Positions 1 through 10,298 are shown, counted from the stretch's first letter. The stretch is 46,637 bases of DNA from an uncultured bacterium (GCA_903930225.1 CAIYXV010000118.1:1-46637); one strand, 5' to 3'. The notes: generated by a model not told the origin, from the letters alone. Numbers and translations: made by a program.

Positions 1-81
1 CCGCCCATTATTGATAAAAATCGGTTCGGATATTTTCAAATGCGGTCAGATCTGCTCGTTACGGTAAAAAGAGCAAGCTAA
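1..81 (+). CDS. C-terminal tail of an unidentified protein (partial)
   Basis: An open frame runs from the first base of the window to a TAA at 79-81 and encodes 26 residues ending in LLVTVKRAS. It begins outside the window, so neither start nor domain can be judged. The residue mix (FGYFQMRSD, VTVKR) is compatible with a real protein end, but such a short frame could also be open by chance. No function is proposed. Confidence 0.4.
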   Translation, partial: PPIIDKNRFGYFQMRSDLLVTVKRAS

Positions 82-129
82 CCACAGGCCTGTATGTCAC
101 AGGGATTCAAATAGGGAAAAAGAGGGAGG

Positions 130-223
130 CTCCATGCTCCGCATGGAGGGAGAAAAAACGGGAGTTTTTTCTCCGGGGGAGCAGTGGAGCGAAGCGGAAC
201 GTCGAGGGGGCAAAGCCCCCTTG
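130..223. repeat. Cluster of three perfect or near-perfect hairpins
   Basis: Three consecutive inverted repeats lie between the tail gene and the GIY-YIG gene. At 130-148 an 8-bp stem (CTCCATGC/GCATGGAG) has a 3-base loop. At 149-174 an 11-bp stem (GGAGAAAAAAC/GTTTTTTCTCC) has the loop GGGA. At 203-223 a 9-bp stem built on GGGGGC/GCCCCC, with one G-T pair, has the loop AAA. The first two abut exactly. None is followed by a clean T-run, so plain terminators are unlikely. The rest of 82-312 is purine-rich with gagcgaa/gagcgaac-like motifs and no plausible gene. Confidence 0.7.
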
Positions 224-312
224 AAGCGCAGGCGCAGTGAGCAGAGCGAACATAGCCGAGCAGTGAGAGTCCCTGTTTATTCTTACCGAGTAGAAGGGCG
301 AGGTTTTTAATT

Positions 313-561
313 ATGCCTTATTACGTCTATATCATCGAATGCTCAAATAAAGCTCTTTACACCGGCATAACTAACGATCTAAGTCGAAGATTTACCCAGC
401 ACCAAACCGGCAAGGGCGCCCGCTACACAAAATACAATCCGGCGGTAAAAATAAGATATTATAAGAAATATAAAAACAGATCGGAGGCGGCCAAAAGGGA
501 AGCTGAGATCAAAAGCTGGCCAAGGACGAAAAAGTTAGCGCTTATTAAGGGAGATAAATAG
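313..561 (+). CDS. GIY-YIG domain endonuclease, small UPF0213-like type
   Basis: This 82-residue protein consists of a single GIY-YIG nuclease domain. The first motif is YYVYIIEC followed by YTGITNDLSRRFTQH, with the conserved tyrosines, the arginine of strand 2/helix 1 and a histidine. GKGARYT and a C-terminal EAAKREAEIK helix carrying the metal-binding glutamate complete the fold. The size matches stand-alone UPF0213/YhbQ-like proteins, whose physiological role is not well established. The ATG follows GAGG at a loose distance. The gene faces a convergent neighbour 25 bases away and sits directly after a hairpin cluster, so it might belong to a small mobile or structured element. Confidence 0.9.
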   Translation: MPYYVYIIECSNKALYTGITNDLSRRFTQHQTGKGARYTKYNPAVKIRYYKKYKNRSEAAKREAEIKSWPRTKKLALIKGDK

Positions 562-586
562 GCCCTTTATCTCAACCCCAGCCCGC

Positions 587-1267
587 TTAGAAATTCCACT
601 GTACGTTCGCAAAGGGGATTATGTTTGCTCTCCGGTCCGAAGAATCAGCCGCGTAGAAGAGGCCTCCGACGCCTATCGTCCGGCCCTCGTTTAAGAAATC
701 CGCGCCCACGGCCATCTCGGAGCTCCGGCCAATGGGGATCCAGTTCGAATAAGCTTCAAAGAATATGTGCGTCACATCGCTTTGGTTGGTTATTAACCCG
801 GCTTTATATCCCAGTCCCGGCGAATTGATCGGGTTTGACGACGGCGCCGAGGTGTCATTTATGTTGGCGGTCCATTTGAGCCCCGCATGCAATATGTAAT
901 TGCCGTTATCAAGGCCCTTAGAGAGGATCACCGAATAATCGGTTGAGATCGGCGTGCTGGCCACGAGCGGGTAATAGATCGATGCGCCGAGCGATACTTG
1001 AGGCGCGCTGTCCGATTCCTCTACCACAACGTATTTGCCGTAAACGTTAGGCGTCTGGAACAGGTAGAGCAGGGCGTTGGTCCCTATCTGGAATTTATCT
1101 GACATGCCGTAATTCGCCCAGCCGATCACATCCATATTCCATTTTCCCTGTTTAAGAGTATAGGCGGTATCTGAGAATAACGCCCAGCAGGGTTTTGACG
1201 CGGCCAGGCTTTGCGAACCCGCTAATAAAATGAGGCCGATCACCAATGCGATAATATTGTTTTTCAT
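587..1267 (-). CDS. Secreted protein, probable small outer-membrane beta-barrel
   Basis: The start is placed at the ATG at 1267 because it follows an AAAGGAG Shine-Dalgarno and opens a clean signal peptide (KNN, then a hydrophobic run ending LAGSQSLAA before SKPCW). An in-frame ATG seven codons upstream would disrupt this. The mature part, about 205 residues, alternates polar and hydrophobic residues, has many G, N, S and aromatics, and ends in VQWNF. A terminal phenylalanine is typical of BAM-assembled barrels. The ligand is unknown. The gene has its own TTGGAA-N17-TATAAT promoter and is transcribed divergently from the Rrf2 regulator 126 bases away, so regulation by that protein is possible. 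Confidence 0.75.
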   Translation of the reverse strand: MKNNIIALVIGLILLAGSQSLAASKPCWALFSDTAYTLKQGKWNMDVIGWANYGMSDKFQIGTNALLYLFQTPNVYGKYVVVEESDSAPQVSLGASIYYPLVASTPISTDYSVILSKGLDNGNYILHAGLKWTANINDTSAPSSNPINSPGLGYKAGLITNQSDVTHIFFEAYSNWIPIGRSSEMAVGADFLNEGRTIGVGGLFYAADSSDRRANIIPFANVQWNF

Positions 1268-1291
1268 GATTACTCCTTTTTTGTTCAAGCA

Positions 1292-1320
1292 ATTATACTC
1301 TATTTGTACGCGGTTTCCAA
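1292..1320 (-). promoter_or_regulatory. Promoter of the small barrel gene
   Basis: Read on the minus strand, TTGGAA (1320-1315) is followed by 17 bases and TATAAT (1297-1292). The ATG at 1267 lies 24 bases beyond the -10 box, leaving room for the AAAGGAG ribosome site. Confidence 0.75.
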
Positions 1321-1338
1321 ACCCGATTGAAATTTCGC

Positions 1339-1367
1339 TTGACAGCCTCCGATAGATATCATATAAT
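1339..1367 (+). promoter_or_regulatory. Consensus sigma-70 promoter of the Rrf2/sulfur operon
   Basis: TTGACA (1339-1344), 17 bases, TATAAT (1362-1367): an exact consensus match. The expected start site near 1374 leaves about 20 bases of leader containing AAGGTAGGG before the ATG at 1394. It is back-to-back with the barrel gene promoter. So strong a promoter in front of a regulator gene suggests repression by the product, but no obvious palindrome overlaps it. Confidence 0.85.
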
Positions 1368-1393
1368 GCCCATCAGTAAGGTAGGGATAAGAC

Positions 1394-1843
1394 ATGAAGA
1401 TAACTTATAAAGGTGATTACGCGTTGAAGGCAGTGATGGATCTGGGCTCTCACACTGGGGAGCCTCAATCCGCGGATCAGATCGCCCGGAGGCAGGATAT
1501 CCCGTTCAAGTTTTTAGAGCAGATCATGCTGCTGCTGAAGAAGGGCGGATTTGTAAAAGCGCAGAGAGGGAAAAAGGGCGGATATCTTTTGACCAGATCG
1601 CCGGCAAAGATCACGATGGGCGAGGTGCTGCGTTACATCGAAGGGCCGGTCGAGCCGATCGCGTGCGTGCGCAAAGGCGGGGAAAGGACCTGCAGTTACG
1701 CCAGCCGGTGCAGCCTCAAAGATGTCTTTGATGATATCGGGAAATACACGGCCAAAATAGTTGACGGCATAACGTTTGAGGACCTGATCAATAAACAGGC
1801 AAAAAAAATGAAAATGCGCGGCCCCGACATGTATTATATATAA
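1394..1843 (+). CDS. Rrf2-family transcriptional regulator with IscR-like cysteines
   Basis: A 149-residue Rrf2 protein: an N-terminal winged helix (ITYKGDYALKAVMDL, then PFKFLEQIMLLLKKGGFV and the wing RGKKGGYLL), a dimerisation helix, and the loop C91-x8-C100-x5-C106. E. coli IscR holds a [2Fe-2S] cluster with three cysteines in the same loop, so Fe-S or thiol sensing is likely. The Rrf2 family also includes CymR, a cysteine-metabolism repressor that partners CysK in Bacillus. Here the gene heads an operon with metY, cysK and metX, which suggests control of sulfur assimilation. The next gene begins 63 bases downstream. The family is certain; the target genes are inferred. Confidence 0.92.
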   Translation: MKITYKGDYALKAVMDLGSHTGEPQSADQIARRQDIPFKFLEQIMLLLKKGGFVKAQRGKKGGYLLTRSPAKITMGEVLRYIEGPVEPIACVRKGGERTCSYASRCSLKDVFDDIGKYTAKIVDGITFEDLINKQAKKMKMRGPDMYYI

Positions 1844-1894
1844 TATAATACTTGAGCGGGGCGGATTGAATCGAATGTAGAGAAATATATTTAG

Positions 1895-3199
<1,305 letters not shown>

Positions 3200-3223
3200 A
3201 TTAATTGAAAGAAGGGGATCAAT

Positions 3224-4153
3224 ATGGGAAAAATATTTGAAAGCATAACTGAAACTGTGGGGAACACTCCGCTGGTCCGGCTGAATAAGCTGGCCCAGGG
3301 AGCGGGGGCGACTGTGCTGGTTAAGGTAGAATCGTTCAATCCATTATCCAGCGTAAAGGACCGGATCGGCGTTGCCCTGATCGAGGACGCGGAGAAAAAG
3401 GGGCTGATTAAGAAGGATACTGTGATCATTGAACCGACCAGCGGCAACACGGGGATTGCGCTGGCTTTTGTCGCGGCCGCAAAAGGGTACAAGCTGATTC
3501 TTACCATGCCGGAGACGATGAGTATTGAGAGGCGCCAGCTGTTCAAAATATTCGGTGCGGAACTTGTGCTTACCGAGGGACCAAAGGGGATGAAGGGAGC
3601 GGTGGCAAAAGCGGAAGAGCTGGTCAAATCAACGCCCAACAGCTTTATGCCCCAGCAGTTCAACAATCCCGCCAATCCGGAGATCCACAAAAAGACCACG
3701 GCGGAAGAGATCTTAAAAGATACCGGAGGCAATATCGATTATTTTGTGGCGGGAGTGGGCACCGGGGGGACGATTACCGGAGTGGGCGAGGTGCTGAAAA
3801 AAAGATCGAAGAATGTGAAGCTCATCGCGGTCGAACCGAAAGATTCACCCGTGCTGTCCGGAGGCAACCCCGGTCCGCATAAGATACAGGGTATCGGAGC
3901 CGGATTCGTGCCGCAGGTGCTGAATACGAAACTGATCGACGAGATAATCCAGGTGGAAAGCGCCGATGCCGGGAACATTGCCCGAAGGCTTGCCCGGGAA
4001 GAAGGCATACTGGCCGGAATTTCGAGCGGCGCGGCTCTCTGGGCGGGGCTTGAGGTCGCCAGGCGCCCGGAAGCGAAAGGAAAAACTATCGTTGTCCTTC
4101 TCCCTGATAGCGGGGAAAGATATTTAAGCACCTGGCTGTTCGGTGAGCAATGA
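3224..4153 (+). CDS. cysK: Cysteine synthase (O-acetylserine sulfhydrylase)
   Basis: A 309-residue fold-type II PLP enzyme making cysteine from O-acetylserine and sulfide. The PLP lysine is K45 in [11 protein letters not shown]. The substrate loop is [12 protein letters not shown] and the phosphate loop is [11 protein letters not shown]. The serine that contacts the pyridine ring lies in [10 protein letters not shown] near the C-terminus. The gene follows metY by 24 bases with a GAAGGGGA ribosome site. Its acetylserine substrate would come from the cysE product at 37507-38106, about 34 kb away. With an Rrf2 regulator in the same operon, a CymR-CysK type partnership is worth considering, though nothing in the sequence proves it. 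Confidence 0.95.
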   Translation: MGKIFESITETVGNTPLVRLNKLAQGAGATVLVKVESFNPLSSVKDRIGVALIEDAEKKGLIKKDTVIIEPTSGNTGIALAFVAAAKGYKLILTMPETMSIERRQLFKIFGAELVLTEGPKGMKGAVAKAEELVKSTPNSFMPQQFNNPANPEIHKKTTAEEILKDTGGNIDYFVAGVGTGGTITGVGEVLKKRSKNVKLIAVEPKDSPVLSGGNPGPHKIQGIGAGFVPQVLNTKLIDEIIQVESADAGNIARRLAREEGILAGISSGAALWAGLEVARRPEAKGKTIVVLLPDSGERYLSTWLFGEQ

Positions 4154-4210
4154 TCAATAGAAACTTCTGGAAACAAGTCTCTTAAAAGTATAGAATGATA
4201 AGGTAAATTA

Positions 4211-5335
4211 ATGGCAAAAAAAGTAAAAGCGAACGCCGGGAACGCCGGCATAGTAAAGGTTAAAACCTTCGAATTTGAAGGCTCGCTTCAGCTCGAGTCG
4301 GGGAAGTCACTTGGCCCGATAACGATCGCGTACGAAACCTGGGGCACTCTTAACCACGACCGGAGCAACGCGGTGCTCATCGCCCACGCGTTTTCCGGAG
4401 ATTCTCACGCGGCCGGTTTTTATGAGGGAGAGACTGTCCCCGGTTGGTGGGACGATCTGATCGGACCGGAGAAGGCATTTGATACCGATAAATATTTTAT
4501 CATCTGTCCTAACGTCATTGGCGGCTGCCGCGGCTCGACCGGACCGGCTTCGATAAATCCTGCTACCGGGAAACCTTACGCAACCGCGTTCCCGATCGTC
4601 ACGATCGGCGACATGGTCCTGGCGCAAAAAAAGCTGATCGATCATTTAGGGATCAAGAAACTCTTAAGCGTGGCCGGAGGGTCCATGGGCGGAATGTTGG
4701 CGCTCGAATGGGCGGCACAGTATCCTGATAGCGTCGCGAGTGTTATCCCGATCGCGGCGGCGCTCAAGCACTCCCCTCAGCAGATCGCGTTCGACGAAGT
4801 GGGCCGGCAGGCGGTAATGGCCGATCCAAACTGGAACGGCGGTAATTATTATGGTGGGTCGGCGCCGGAAAAAGGGCTGGCGGTTGCACGGATGATCGGC
4901 CATATCACTTACATGAGCAAAAGCTCGATGGAAGAAAAGTTCTCCCGGCGGCTGAAGAACGATGACTTAAGCTTCTCGTTCAACGCGGATTTTGAGGTCG
5001 AAAGATATCTCCGCTACCGGGGAGAGAATTTCGTGGGCCGGTTCGACGCGAACTCGTATCTTTATATCACCAAAGCCATGGACTATTTCGACCTGTCGGG
5101 AGAAAAGTTCTTTGGCAGAAATAAGACGATAAACACGAAATTTCTGGTGATCGCCTTTACTTCCGACTGGCTTTACCCCGTGGAGCAGTCCAAGGAGATC
5201 GTGAAACTTATGAAAAGCCGCCACGTGGATGTGTCGTTCTGCGAGATACAATCGGAATACGGCCATGATTCATTTTTGGTCGAGACTGATGAGGAATCTC
5301 ACCTTATCAAGCATTTCCTAAAGGGGCTGGCATGA
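4211..5335 (+). CDS. metX: Homoserine O-acetyltransferase
   Basis: An alpha/beta-hydrolase-fold acyltransferase of 374 residues. It activates homoserine with acetyl-CoA (some family members use succinyl-CoA) for the downstream sulfhydrylation. Seen are YETWGTLN, ALIAHAFSGDSHAAG-like oxyanion segments, the nucleophile S158 in the elbow GGSMGGM, the acid in TSDWLYP and the catalytic histidine in YGHDSFL close to the C-terminus. Length and motifs match MetX rather than MetA. The start is the ATG preceded by ATAAGG. It follows cysK by 57 bases, which include a possible TAGAAT box. Its stop overlaps the start of metW by four bases, a widely seen metX-metW pairing. Confidence 0.94.
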   Translation: MAKKVKANAGNAGIVKVKTFEFEGSLQLESGKSLGPITIAYETWGTLNHDRSNAVLIAHAFSGDSHAAGFYEGETVPGWWDDLIGPEKAFDTDKYFIICPNVIGGCRGSTGPASINPATGKPYATAFPIVTIGDMVLAQKKLIDHLGIKKLLSVAGGSMGGMLALEWAAQYPDSVASVIPIAAALKHSPQQIAFDEVGRQAVMADPNWNGGNYYGGSAPEKGLAVARMIGHITYMSKSSMEEKFSRRLKNDDLSFSFNADFEVERYLRYRGENFVGRFDANSYLYITKAMDYFDLSGEKFFGRNKTINTKFLVIAFTSDWLYPVEQSKEIVKLMKSRHVDVSFCEIQSEYGHDSFLVETDEESHLIKHFLKGLA

Positions 5336-5922
5336 ACGAAAATAGACTGGACATAAAAATAATATCGGAATTCATAAAGCCCGCCTCCCGGGTCTTAGAC
5401 CTTGGCTGCGGGGAAGGCGATCTGCTCGCCTCCCTGATCGCCGAGAAAAAGGTGCTGGGGCAGGGGATCGAGATCGATCCTATGGCGGTCAGAAAGTGCA
5501 TAGAAAAAGGCTTAAACGTCACCCAGGAGAATATCGAGAACGGATTGAGCTGGTACCCGGATAACTCTTTTGACTATGTAATATTGAACCAGAGCATGCA
5601 GCAGGTCCTGCACGTCGACAAACTGCTCCAGGAAGCTTTTCGGGTCGGCAAATACGTGATCGTGGGTTTCCCCAATTTCGCGCAGTTGCGTTCGAGGTTG
5701 GACATATTCTTCTTTGGCAGGACGCCGATCACCAAATCGCTTCCTTACCAGTGGTTCGACACCCCGAACGTGCATTTCCTCACGATCAAGGATTTTAAGG
5801 TGTTTTGCGCGCGAAAAGGGTTCCGGATCCTGGCTGCGAGGTACATCGGAGAGAAGGGGGAGATAAAGTTCTGGCCCAATCTGTTCGCGGTGGATGGGGT
5901 CTTTCTGGTCGCGAAAGAATAA
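5332..5922 (+). CDS. metW: MetW, methionine biosynthesis methyltransferase-like protein
   Basis: A 196-residue class I SAM-methyltransferase-fold protein of the MetW family. Motif I is RVLDLGCGEGDLLA, followed by GIEIDPMAVRKCIEKG, and DYVILNQSMQQV marks strand 4. The C-terminal FGRTPITKSLPYQWFDTPNVHF region is characteristic of MetW. MetW is typically encoded next to metX and is needed for efficient homoserine acetylation or methionine synthesis; its exact biochemical activity is less certain. Translation is coupled to metX through an ATGA overlap. The operon probably ends here or runs 32 bases on into uppP. Confidence 0.93.
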   Translation: MNENRLDIKIISEFIKPASRVLDLGCGEGDLLASLIAEKKVLGQGIEIDPMAVRKCIEKGLNVTQENIENGLSWYPDNSFDYVILNQSMQQVLHVDKLLQEAFRVGKYVIVGFPNFAQLRSRLDIFFFGRTPITKSLPYQWFDTPNVHFLTIKDFKVFCARKGFRILAARYIGEKGEIKFWPNLFAVDGVFLVAKE

Positions 5923-5954
5923 ATCACGGATCGATTATGAAAGGGTGAATTTAG

Positions 5955-6725
5955 ATGACAATAATGCATGCGATCGTTCTGGGAATAATTCAGGGAATAG
6001 CGGAGTTCCTCCCGATCAGCAGTTCCGCTCATTTAGTCTTTATTCCATGGATCCTTAATTGGCAGCCGCACACGCTCACCTTTGACGTCGCGCTCCATAT
6101 CGGAACGCTTTTTGCGCTGCTGGCTTTTTTCTGGGAAGAGTGGTGGGGGATAATCAGGGGCCCGCTGGTCTGGCTGCTGCTGCTCGGCTGCATTCCGGGC
6201 GCGGTCGCCGGGTTTGTGGGCGAAAAGTATTTTGAGGAAACTTTCCGCGGTCCGGTAACGATCGCGGTTTTTATGATCGGGCTGGCGCTCCTGTTGTGGC
6301 TGGCTGAAGTCTACGGCAAGAAAAGAAGAGATCTCGCAGCGGTTAACTGGATCGACGCTACGGTCATTGGAATTTCGCAGGCGCTGGCGCTCATGCCGGG
6401 AGTTTCCCGCGCGGGTATAACTATGACTTCCGGACTGTTCATGGGGCTTAATCGGGAATCGGCGGCAAAATTTTCTTTTCTGCTTTCGGCGCCGATCATT
6501 GCCGGGGCCGGATTGTACAAAGGATACGGTTTATTGAAACATGGCTTGCCCGGCGATGAGCGACTGCCGTTTATTATTGGCATGCTGACCGCGGCGGTGG
6601 TCGGATTTTTCGCGATCAAATATCTTCTGCAATATCTGCAAAAGAACAGCTTCTATCTTTTTATTTGGTATCGTCTGATCGTGGGGGCGGGGCTGATCGC
6701 GCTGTTTTTGATCCGTTCAAGATAG
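5955..6725 (+). CDS. uppP: Undecaprenyl-diphosphatase
   Basis: A 256-residue polytopic membrane protein of the BacA/UppP family. It dephosphorylates undecaprenyl diphosphate so that the lipid carrier can be reused for peptidoglycan and polysaccharide synthesis. The two family signatures are present: GIAEFLPISSSAHL near the N-terminus, with the catalytic glutamate and serines, and MPGVSRAGITM in the middle. About eight hydrophobic segments are visible, as usual for the family. The ATG follows GAAAGGGTGA. It may be co-transcribed with metW. The end converges on the LOG-family gene with 30 bases between stops and no clear terminator. Confidence 0.95.
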   Translation: MTIMHAIVLGIIQGIAEFLPISSSAHLVFIPWILNWQPHTLTFDVALHIGTLFALLAFFWEEWWGIIRGPLVWLLLLGCIPGAVAGFVGEKYFEETFRGPVTIAVFMIGLALLLWLAEVYGKKRRDLAAVNWIDATVIGISQALALMPGVSRAGITMTSGLFMGLNRESAAKFSFLLSAPIIAGAGLYKGYGLLKHGLPGDERLPFIIGMLTAAVVGFFAIKYLLQYLQKNSFYLFIWYRLIVGAGLIALFLIRSR

Positions 6726-6755
6726 AACGCGGCTCGAGTCAGATTATCGTCTCGC

Positions 6756-7781
6756 CTAGAACTGGTTGATCCTGCTTATCATTTCATTCAGCCGGCCGTA
6801 ATGGTCGCGGTTAAAACGCATGATCAGCCGGGGCAGCTGGGTGCAATCTTTGTCTTTTATTTCTTCGGCAGTCGGGCCGCAAGCTTCGATCTTTCCTTCC
6901 ACTAATATATCAGAGAATTTTCGGTTCAATTCGTTTATGGCGGAGGCGGGAAGCTCGCGGTTCAACCTTAAAACGGTTTGAGGACCGACCGACCGGATCG
7001 AGTGGTAGATCCGGTAGAAGTCCATTATTTCATCGACTGCTTCTTTAGCCGAACTCACGATCCGGAAAAGGCTAAGATCGCTTTTGGTTATAAACCCGCC
7101 CTTTAGCAGTTCTTTTTTTATAAAATACAGCCAGGTCTTCCAGTAGGAGCTCCATTTTGGATTGATCAGCAGGATGGGGCGGGGAGCGCTTTTCCCGGTC
7201 TGGAAAAGCGTCAGCATCTCGAACGCTTCGTCGTTGGTGCCGAATCCGCCGGGGAAAAGCACGGTCGCGTTTGATTCCTTGACGAAGATCAGCTTGCGGG
7301 CAAAGAAGTACTTGAATTCGATCAGCTTTTCGCCGCGCGCGATAAAAGGATTGGCTTTTTGCCGATTCGGCAGGCTGATGTTCACGGCAAAGCTCTGGTC
7401 CGCCGCGCCCCGGTTGCCGGCTTCCATCACTCCTCCTCCGCCTCCGGTGATGACCATATATCCTTTCTGGCAGATCATTCGGGAAAAATCACCGGCGATC
7501 TTATATTCGTCAGAATCAGGCTTGACCCTGGCCGATCCCCAGACGGTGACCTTTGGCGTGCCCCGGTATTTCTGGAAGATCCGGAAGGCATGCCTTAATT
7601 CCTTCAGCGCAGAATTCAGAATGCGCAGGTCGTATACGTCCGCCCGGTCAAGATGAAGTTTGATGATCGTCGTGAACATTTGCCGCAGGAGCTCTTCGGT
7701 TTCCGGGGTGCTGTATTTTTTGGTTAAGGATTCGATCTCTTTATCGATCTCAATCTTTTCGGTCGTATATTTTCCGTACAT
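6756..7781 (-). CDS. LOG-family (TIGR00730-like) Rossmann protein, extended form
   Basis: This 341-residue protein contains the LOG/'lysine decarboxylase-like' fold: WGSARV, the nucleotide-binding loop ITGGGGGVMEAGNRGA and the signature FPGGFGTNDEAFE (PGGxGTxxE). Family members such as plant LOG and bacterial PpnN hydrolyse nucleoside monophosphates to base and ribose phosphate; the annotation 'lysine decarboxylase' is historical. It is longer than simple LOG proteins, with about 85 residues added at the N-terminus (helical, charged) and about 80 at the C-terminus, so it may be regulated or oligomerise differently. It lies 10 bases behind the Raf-kinase-inhibitor-like gene and is probably co-transcribed with it. 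Confidence 0.85.
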   Translation of the reverse strand: MYGKYTTEKIEIDKEIESLTKKYSTPETEELLRQMFTTIIKLHLDRADVYDLRILNSALKELRHAFRIFQKYRGTPKVTVWGSARVKPDSDEYKIAGDFSRMICQKGYMVITGGGGGVMEAGNRGAADQSFAVNISLPNRQKANPFIARGEKLIEFKYFFARKLIFVKESNATVLFPGGFGTNDEAFEMLTLFQTGKSAPRPILLINPKWSSYWKTWLYFIKKELLKGGFITKSDLSLFRIVSSAKEAVDEIMDFYRIYHSIRSVGPQTVLRLNRELPASAINELNRKFSDILVEGKIEACGPTAEEIKDKDCTQLPRLIMRFNRDHYGRLNEMISRINQF

Positions 7782-7791
7782 GAATTATGTT

Positions 7792-8328
7792 TTATCTTCC
7801 GTAGATCCCGGTCAGGCTGGCCTGGGCCAGGATATGCCCGTTCATTAGTTTTAGCAGTTCTTTGCGGTCGAGGCTCTTGTCGTCCGGTAATTTAGTATCA
7901 AGCGCGTAAAGTTTAAATATATAATGGTGGGGTTTGCCGGGTGGCGGGGAGGGGCTTATATATTCCGTTCCGCCGATCGTGTTCTTTCCGAAAGATGCTT
8001 CGGCGGGCATCGTTCCTTCGCTGATCCCTTTTGTCTCCGGGGAAAGGTTATAAGCGATCCAATGTACGAATATCCCTCTCGGCGCGTCGGGATCTTCGAG
8101 GATCAGGACCAGACTTTTCGCGTTCTTTGGAACGTTCTTAAATATCAGCGGAGGATTGATGCTGTCACCGTCCGCCGTGTATTTTATGGGCAGGACCGAA
8201 TTATTTTGATAGGCGGGACTTTGAATAATAAGATTATTTTTAAGCATGATCGAACCTTCCTTTTTATGCGCGTAGGCGATCCCTGAAATCAGCAGCGCGG
8301 CAAGAAGCAAGAGTAATAGTTTTTGCAT
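7792..8328 (-). CDS. YbhB/YbcL-type Raf kinase inhibitor-like protein, secreted
   Basis: A phosphatidylethanolamine-binding (PEBP) fold protein of 178 residues. The start is set at 8328 because it gives a signal peptide (MQKLLLLLLAALLISGIAYA), and a TATAAT box lies 10 bases before it. A longer frame to 8379 would bury the signal sequence. Conserved motifs are KYTADGDSINPPL, LVLILEDPDAPRG(I)FVHWI and PPPGKPHHYIFKLYALD. Bacterial members bind small anionic ligands but their role is poorly known. The signal peptide places it in the periplasm or outside. It precedes the LOG gene by 10 bases. Confidence 0.9.
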   Translation of the reverse strand: MQKLLLLLLAALLISGIAYAHKKEGSIMLKNNLIIQSPAYQNNSVLPIKYTADGDSINPPLIFKNVPKNAKSLVLILEDPDAPRGIFVHWIAYNLSPETKGISEGTMPAEASFGKNTIGGTEYISPSPPPGKPHHYIFKLYALDTKLPDDKSLDRKELLKLMNGHILAQASLTGIYGR

Positions 8329-8338
8329 CTCAGTGATG

Positions 8339-8344
8339 ATTATA
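8339..8344 (-). promoter_or_regulatory. -10 box of the PEBP gene
   Basis: TATAAT on the minus strand, ten bases before the chosen ATG at 8328, with no Shine-Dalgarno between. The transcript would have a leader of only a few bases. Confidence 0.6.
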
Positions 8345-8407
8345 AGTTCAGGGGAGTGAAGTGTCAATCGCCGGGTCACGATTAGCCGGAAAGATCAGGC
8401 CCATCGG

Positions 8408-10249
8408 CTAGATATCGAGCTCTAGCGCTTCTTCTTTTTCCCCGGTGGGAGTTTCTCGATCGATCCTTTGGGTGACGAATCCGTGCTGTTTAAGGTCAAA
8501 GAACCATTTGACCGCCGAATCGGCAACGATTATCAGCACCAGGATCAGCATCGTGCCTGAAAGCAGAGCGTTGAGATTGCCGTTGAACGTTTGCTGGGGC
8601 AGATAATTGTTGAGAATATTCTCGATCCCCGCGTCGACCGTAGTCGCCAGCATAAAGAGCATAGGGATAAAGGTCACCAGGCCGTAAAGCTTGTTGCGGT
8701 TGTTCTTCATGATGATGGTGGTGCCGATCGCCAGGGCGGTGGTGGCCAGGAGCTGGTTGGCCACCCCGAACATCGGCCAGATGGTGCTGATGTCGCCGTT
8801 GTAAACCAGATACCCCCAGGCCAATACCACCAGCGCGCTGGTGATGATTATCCCGGGCATCCATTTTTGATCGCCCAATGGTTTGATGAACCGTCCGAGA
8901 ATGTCTTGCGTGATGTAGCGCGCGACCCGGGTGCCGGCGTCGATCGTGGTCAGGATGAACAGCGCCTCGAACATGATCGCGAAATGATACCAGTAGCCCA
9001 TCAGGCCTTTCATTCCCGGTATGCCGGAGAATATCTGCGCCATGCCGACCGCCAGGGAAACCGCTCCGCCCGGACGGCCGGTGATGTTTTCCTGGACCAT
9101 TTGCGAAAGGACGGGGAGGTTGACCACGCTCATTCCAAGCTTCTGGAAGATCTCCGGTTTGCAGTTGATGGCGAAATAATCTCCGGGAAAAAGTGACGTG
9201 GCGGCGATCAGGGCCATGATCGCTACAAAACCCTCGACCAGCATCGCTCCGTAGCCGATCGGCCGGATGTCGCTTTCGTTCGAGAGCATCTTGGGAGTGG
9301 TGCCGGATGAAATAAGGGCGTGAAAGCCCGAGATCGCGCCGCAGGCGATGGTGATGCAGACGAACGGCCAAACGCGGCCGGGAATGATCGGCCCTCCGCC
9401 AAAAATAAAAGGCGTTACCGCCGGCATCTTGATCGCCGGATGCACGATAAAGATCCCGACCGCCAAAAGCGCGATCGTTCCGATCTTAAGGTATGAGCTT
9501 AAATAATCGCGGGGAGCCAGGAGCAGCCAGACCGGCAGGACCGAAGCAAAAAATCCGTAGATCGGCAAGAGGATCGCCAGCTGCTGGCGCGAATAGGTGA
9601 AGGCCAGGGCCGCGGGAGAATGCTGAATGTAAAACCCAAAGAACACCCCGGCCAGCAGCAGGATGCTTCCGATGACCGATGCCTCCGCGATCGCGCCTTT
9701 TCTGATAACGTACATATAGAACCCGATAAAGATCGCGGCCGGTATGCTTACTATAATAGCGAACGTTCCCCAGGCGCTGTCGGCGAGCGTGTTGACCACC
9801 ACGATCGAAAGCCCGGCCAGGGCGGTGATGATTATAAATAGCACCGCGATCGCGGTCGCGACCCCGGCGGTGCGCCCGATATAATCCCGTGCGATCTTGT
9901 GCAGGGACAATCCGTTGTGCCTCACGGACGCAAAAAGGATCACGTAATCATGAACCGCTCCGGCCAGCACGGCGCCGATTATAATCCAGATCGCTCCCGG
10001 AAGGAAACCGAACTGCGCGGCCAGTACCGGCCCGACCAGCGGCCCCGCACCGGCGATCGCCGCGAAATGATGGCCAAACAGCACCCATTTGTTGGTCGGA
10101 TGATAATCGTGGCCGTCATTCAGCCGGTTGGCGGGAGTGACTTTTTTGGGATCGAGCGCGAGGACCTTTGCGGCCAGGAACGCTGAATAGTAGCGGTAGG
10201 CGAGGACAAAAACACAAAGCGCGACTACCAGCAGTACCAGTGCGTTCAT
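8408..10249 (-). CDS. cstA: Carbon starvation protein CstA, peptide/pyruvate transporter
   Basis: A 613-residue polytopic inner-membrane protein of the CstA family. Diagnostic segments include [31 protein letters not shown] near the N-terminus, [23 protein letters not shown] and [12 protein letters not shown]. At least 15 hydrophobic spans are visible. CstA and BtsT/YjiY relatives import peptides or pyruvate under carbon limitation. The start is the ATG at 10249: a TATAAT box lies 8 bases before it, so the mRNA is probably leaderless. It is divergent from the P-type ATPase with a 62-base gap. The C-terminal tail is short, polar and cytoplasmic ([10 protein letters not shown]). Confidence 0.95.
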   Translation of the reverse strand: MNALVLLVVALCVFVLAYRYYSAFLAAKVLALDPKKVTPANRLNDGHDYHPTNKWVLFGHHFAAIAGAGPLVGPVLAAQFGFLPGAIWIIIGAVLAGAVHDYVILFASVRHNGLSLHKIARDYIGRTAGVATAIAVLFIIITALAGLSIVVVNTLADSAWGTFAIIVSIPAAIFIGFYMYVIRKGAIAEASVIGSILLLAGVFFGFYIQHSPAALAFTYSRQQLAILLPIYGFFASVLPVWLLLAPRDYLSSYLKIGTIALLAVGIFIVHPAIKMPAVTPFIFGGGPIIPGRVWPFVCITIACGAISGFHALISSGTTPKMLSNESDIRPIGYGAMLVEGFVAIMALIAATSLFPGDYFAINCKPEIFQKLGMSVVNLPVLSQMVQENITGRPGGAVSLAVGMAQIFSGIPGMKGLMGYWYHFAIMFEALFILTTIDAGTRVARYITQDILGRFIKPLGDQKWMPGIIITSALVVLAWGYLVYNGDISTIWPMFGVANQLLATTALAIGTTIIMKNNRNKLYGLVTFIPMLFMLATTVDAGIENILNNYLPQQTFNGNLNALLSGTMLILVLIIVADSAVKWFFDLKQHGFVTQRIDRETPTGEKEEALELDI

Positions 10250-10257
10250 GATAAATA

Positions 10258-10263
10258 ATTATA
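10258..10263 (-). promoter_or_regulatory. -10 box of cstA
   Basis: TATAAT on the minus strand, eight bases upstream of the cstA ATG, with no Shine-Dalgarno. No good -35 hexamer is seen at the usual distance. Confidence 0.6.
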
Positions 10264-10298
10264 ACATGCAGGCGGTATTTTGCATTTAAAATTCGTGG

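Noticed and set aside
130-174. Intrinsic terminator for the tail gene
   Set aside because: The stems are followed by purines, not by a T-run; the six T's are inside the second stem.
8496-9371. A 291-codon minus-strand frame rich in H, R and G
   Set aside because: It lies inside cstA in another frame; the composition is that of a shadow frame in G+C-rich membrane-protein DNA.
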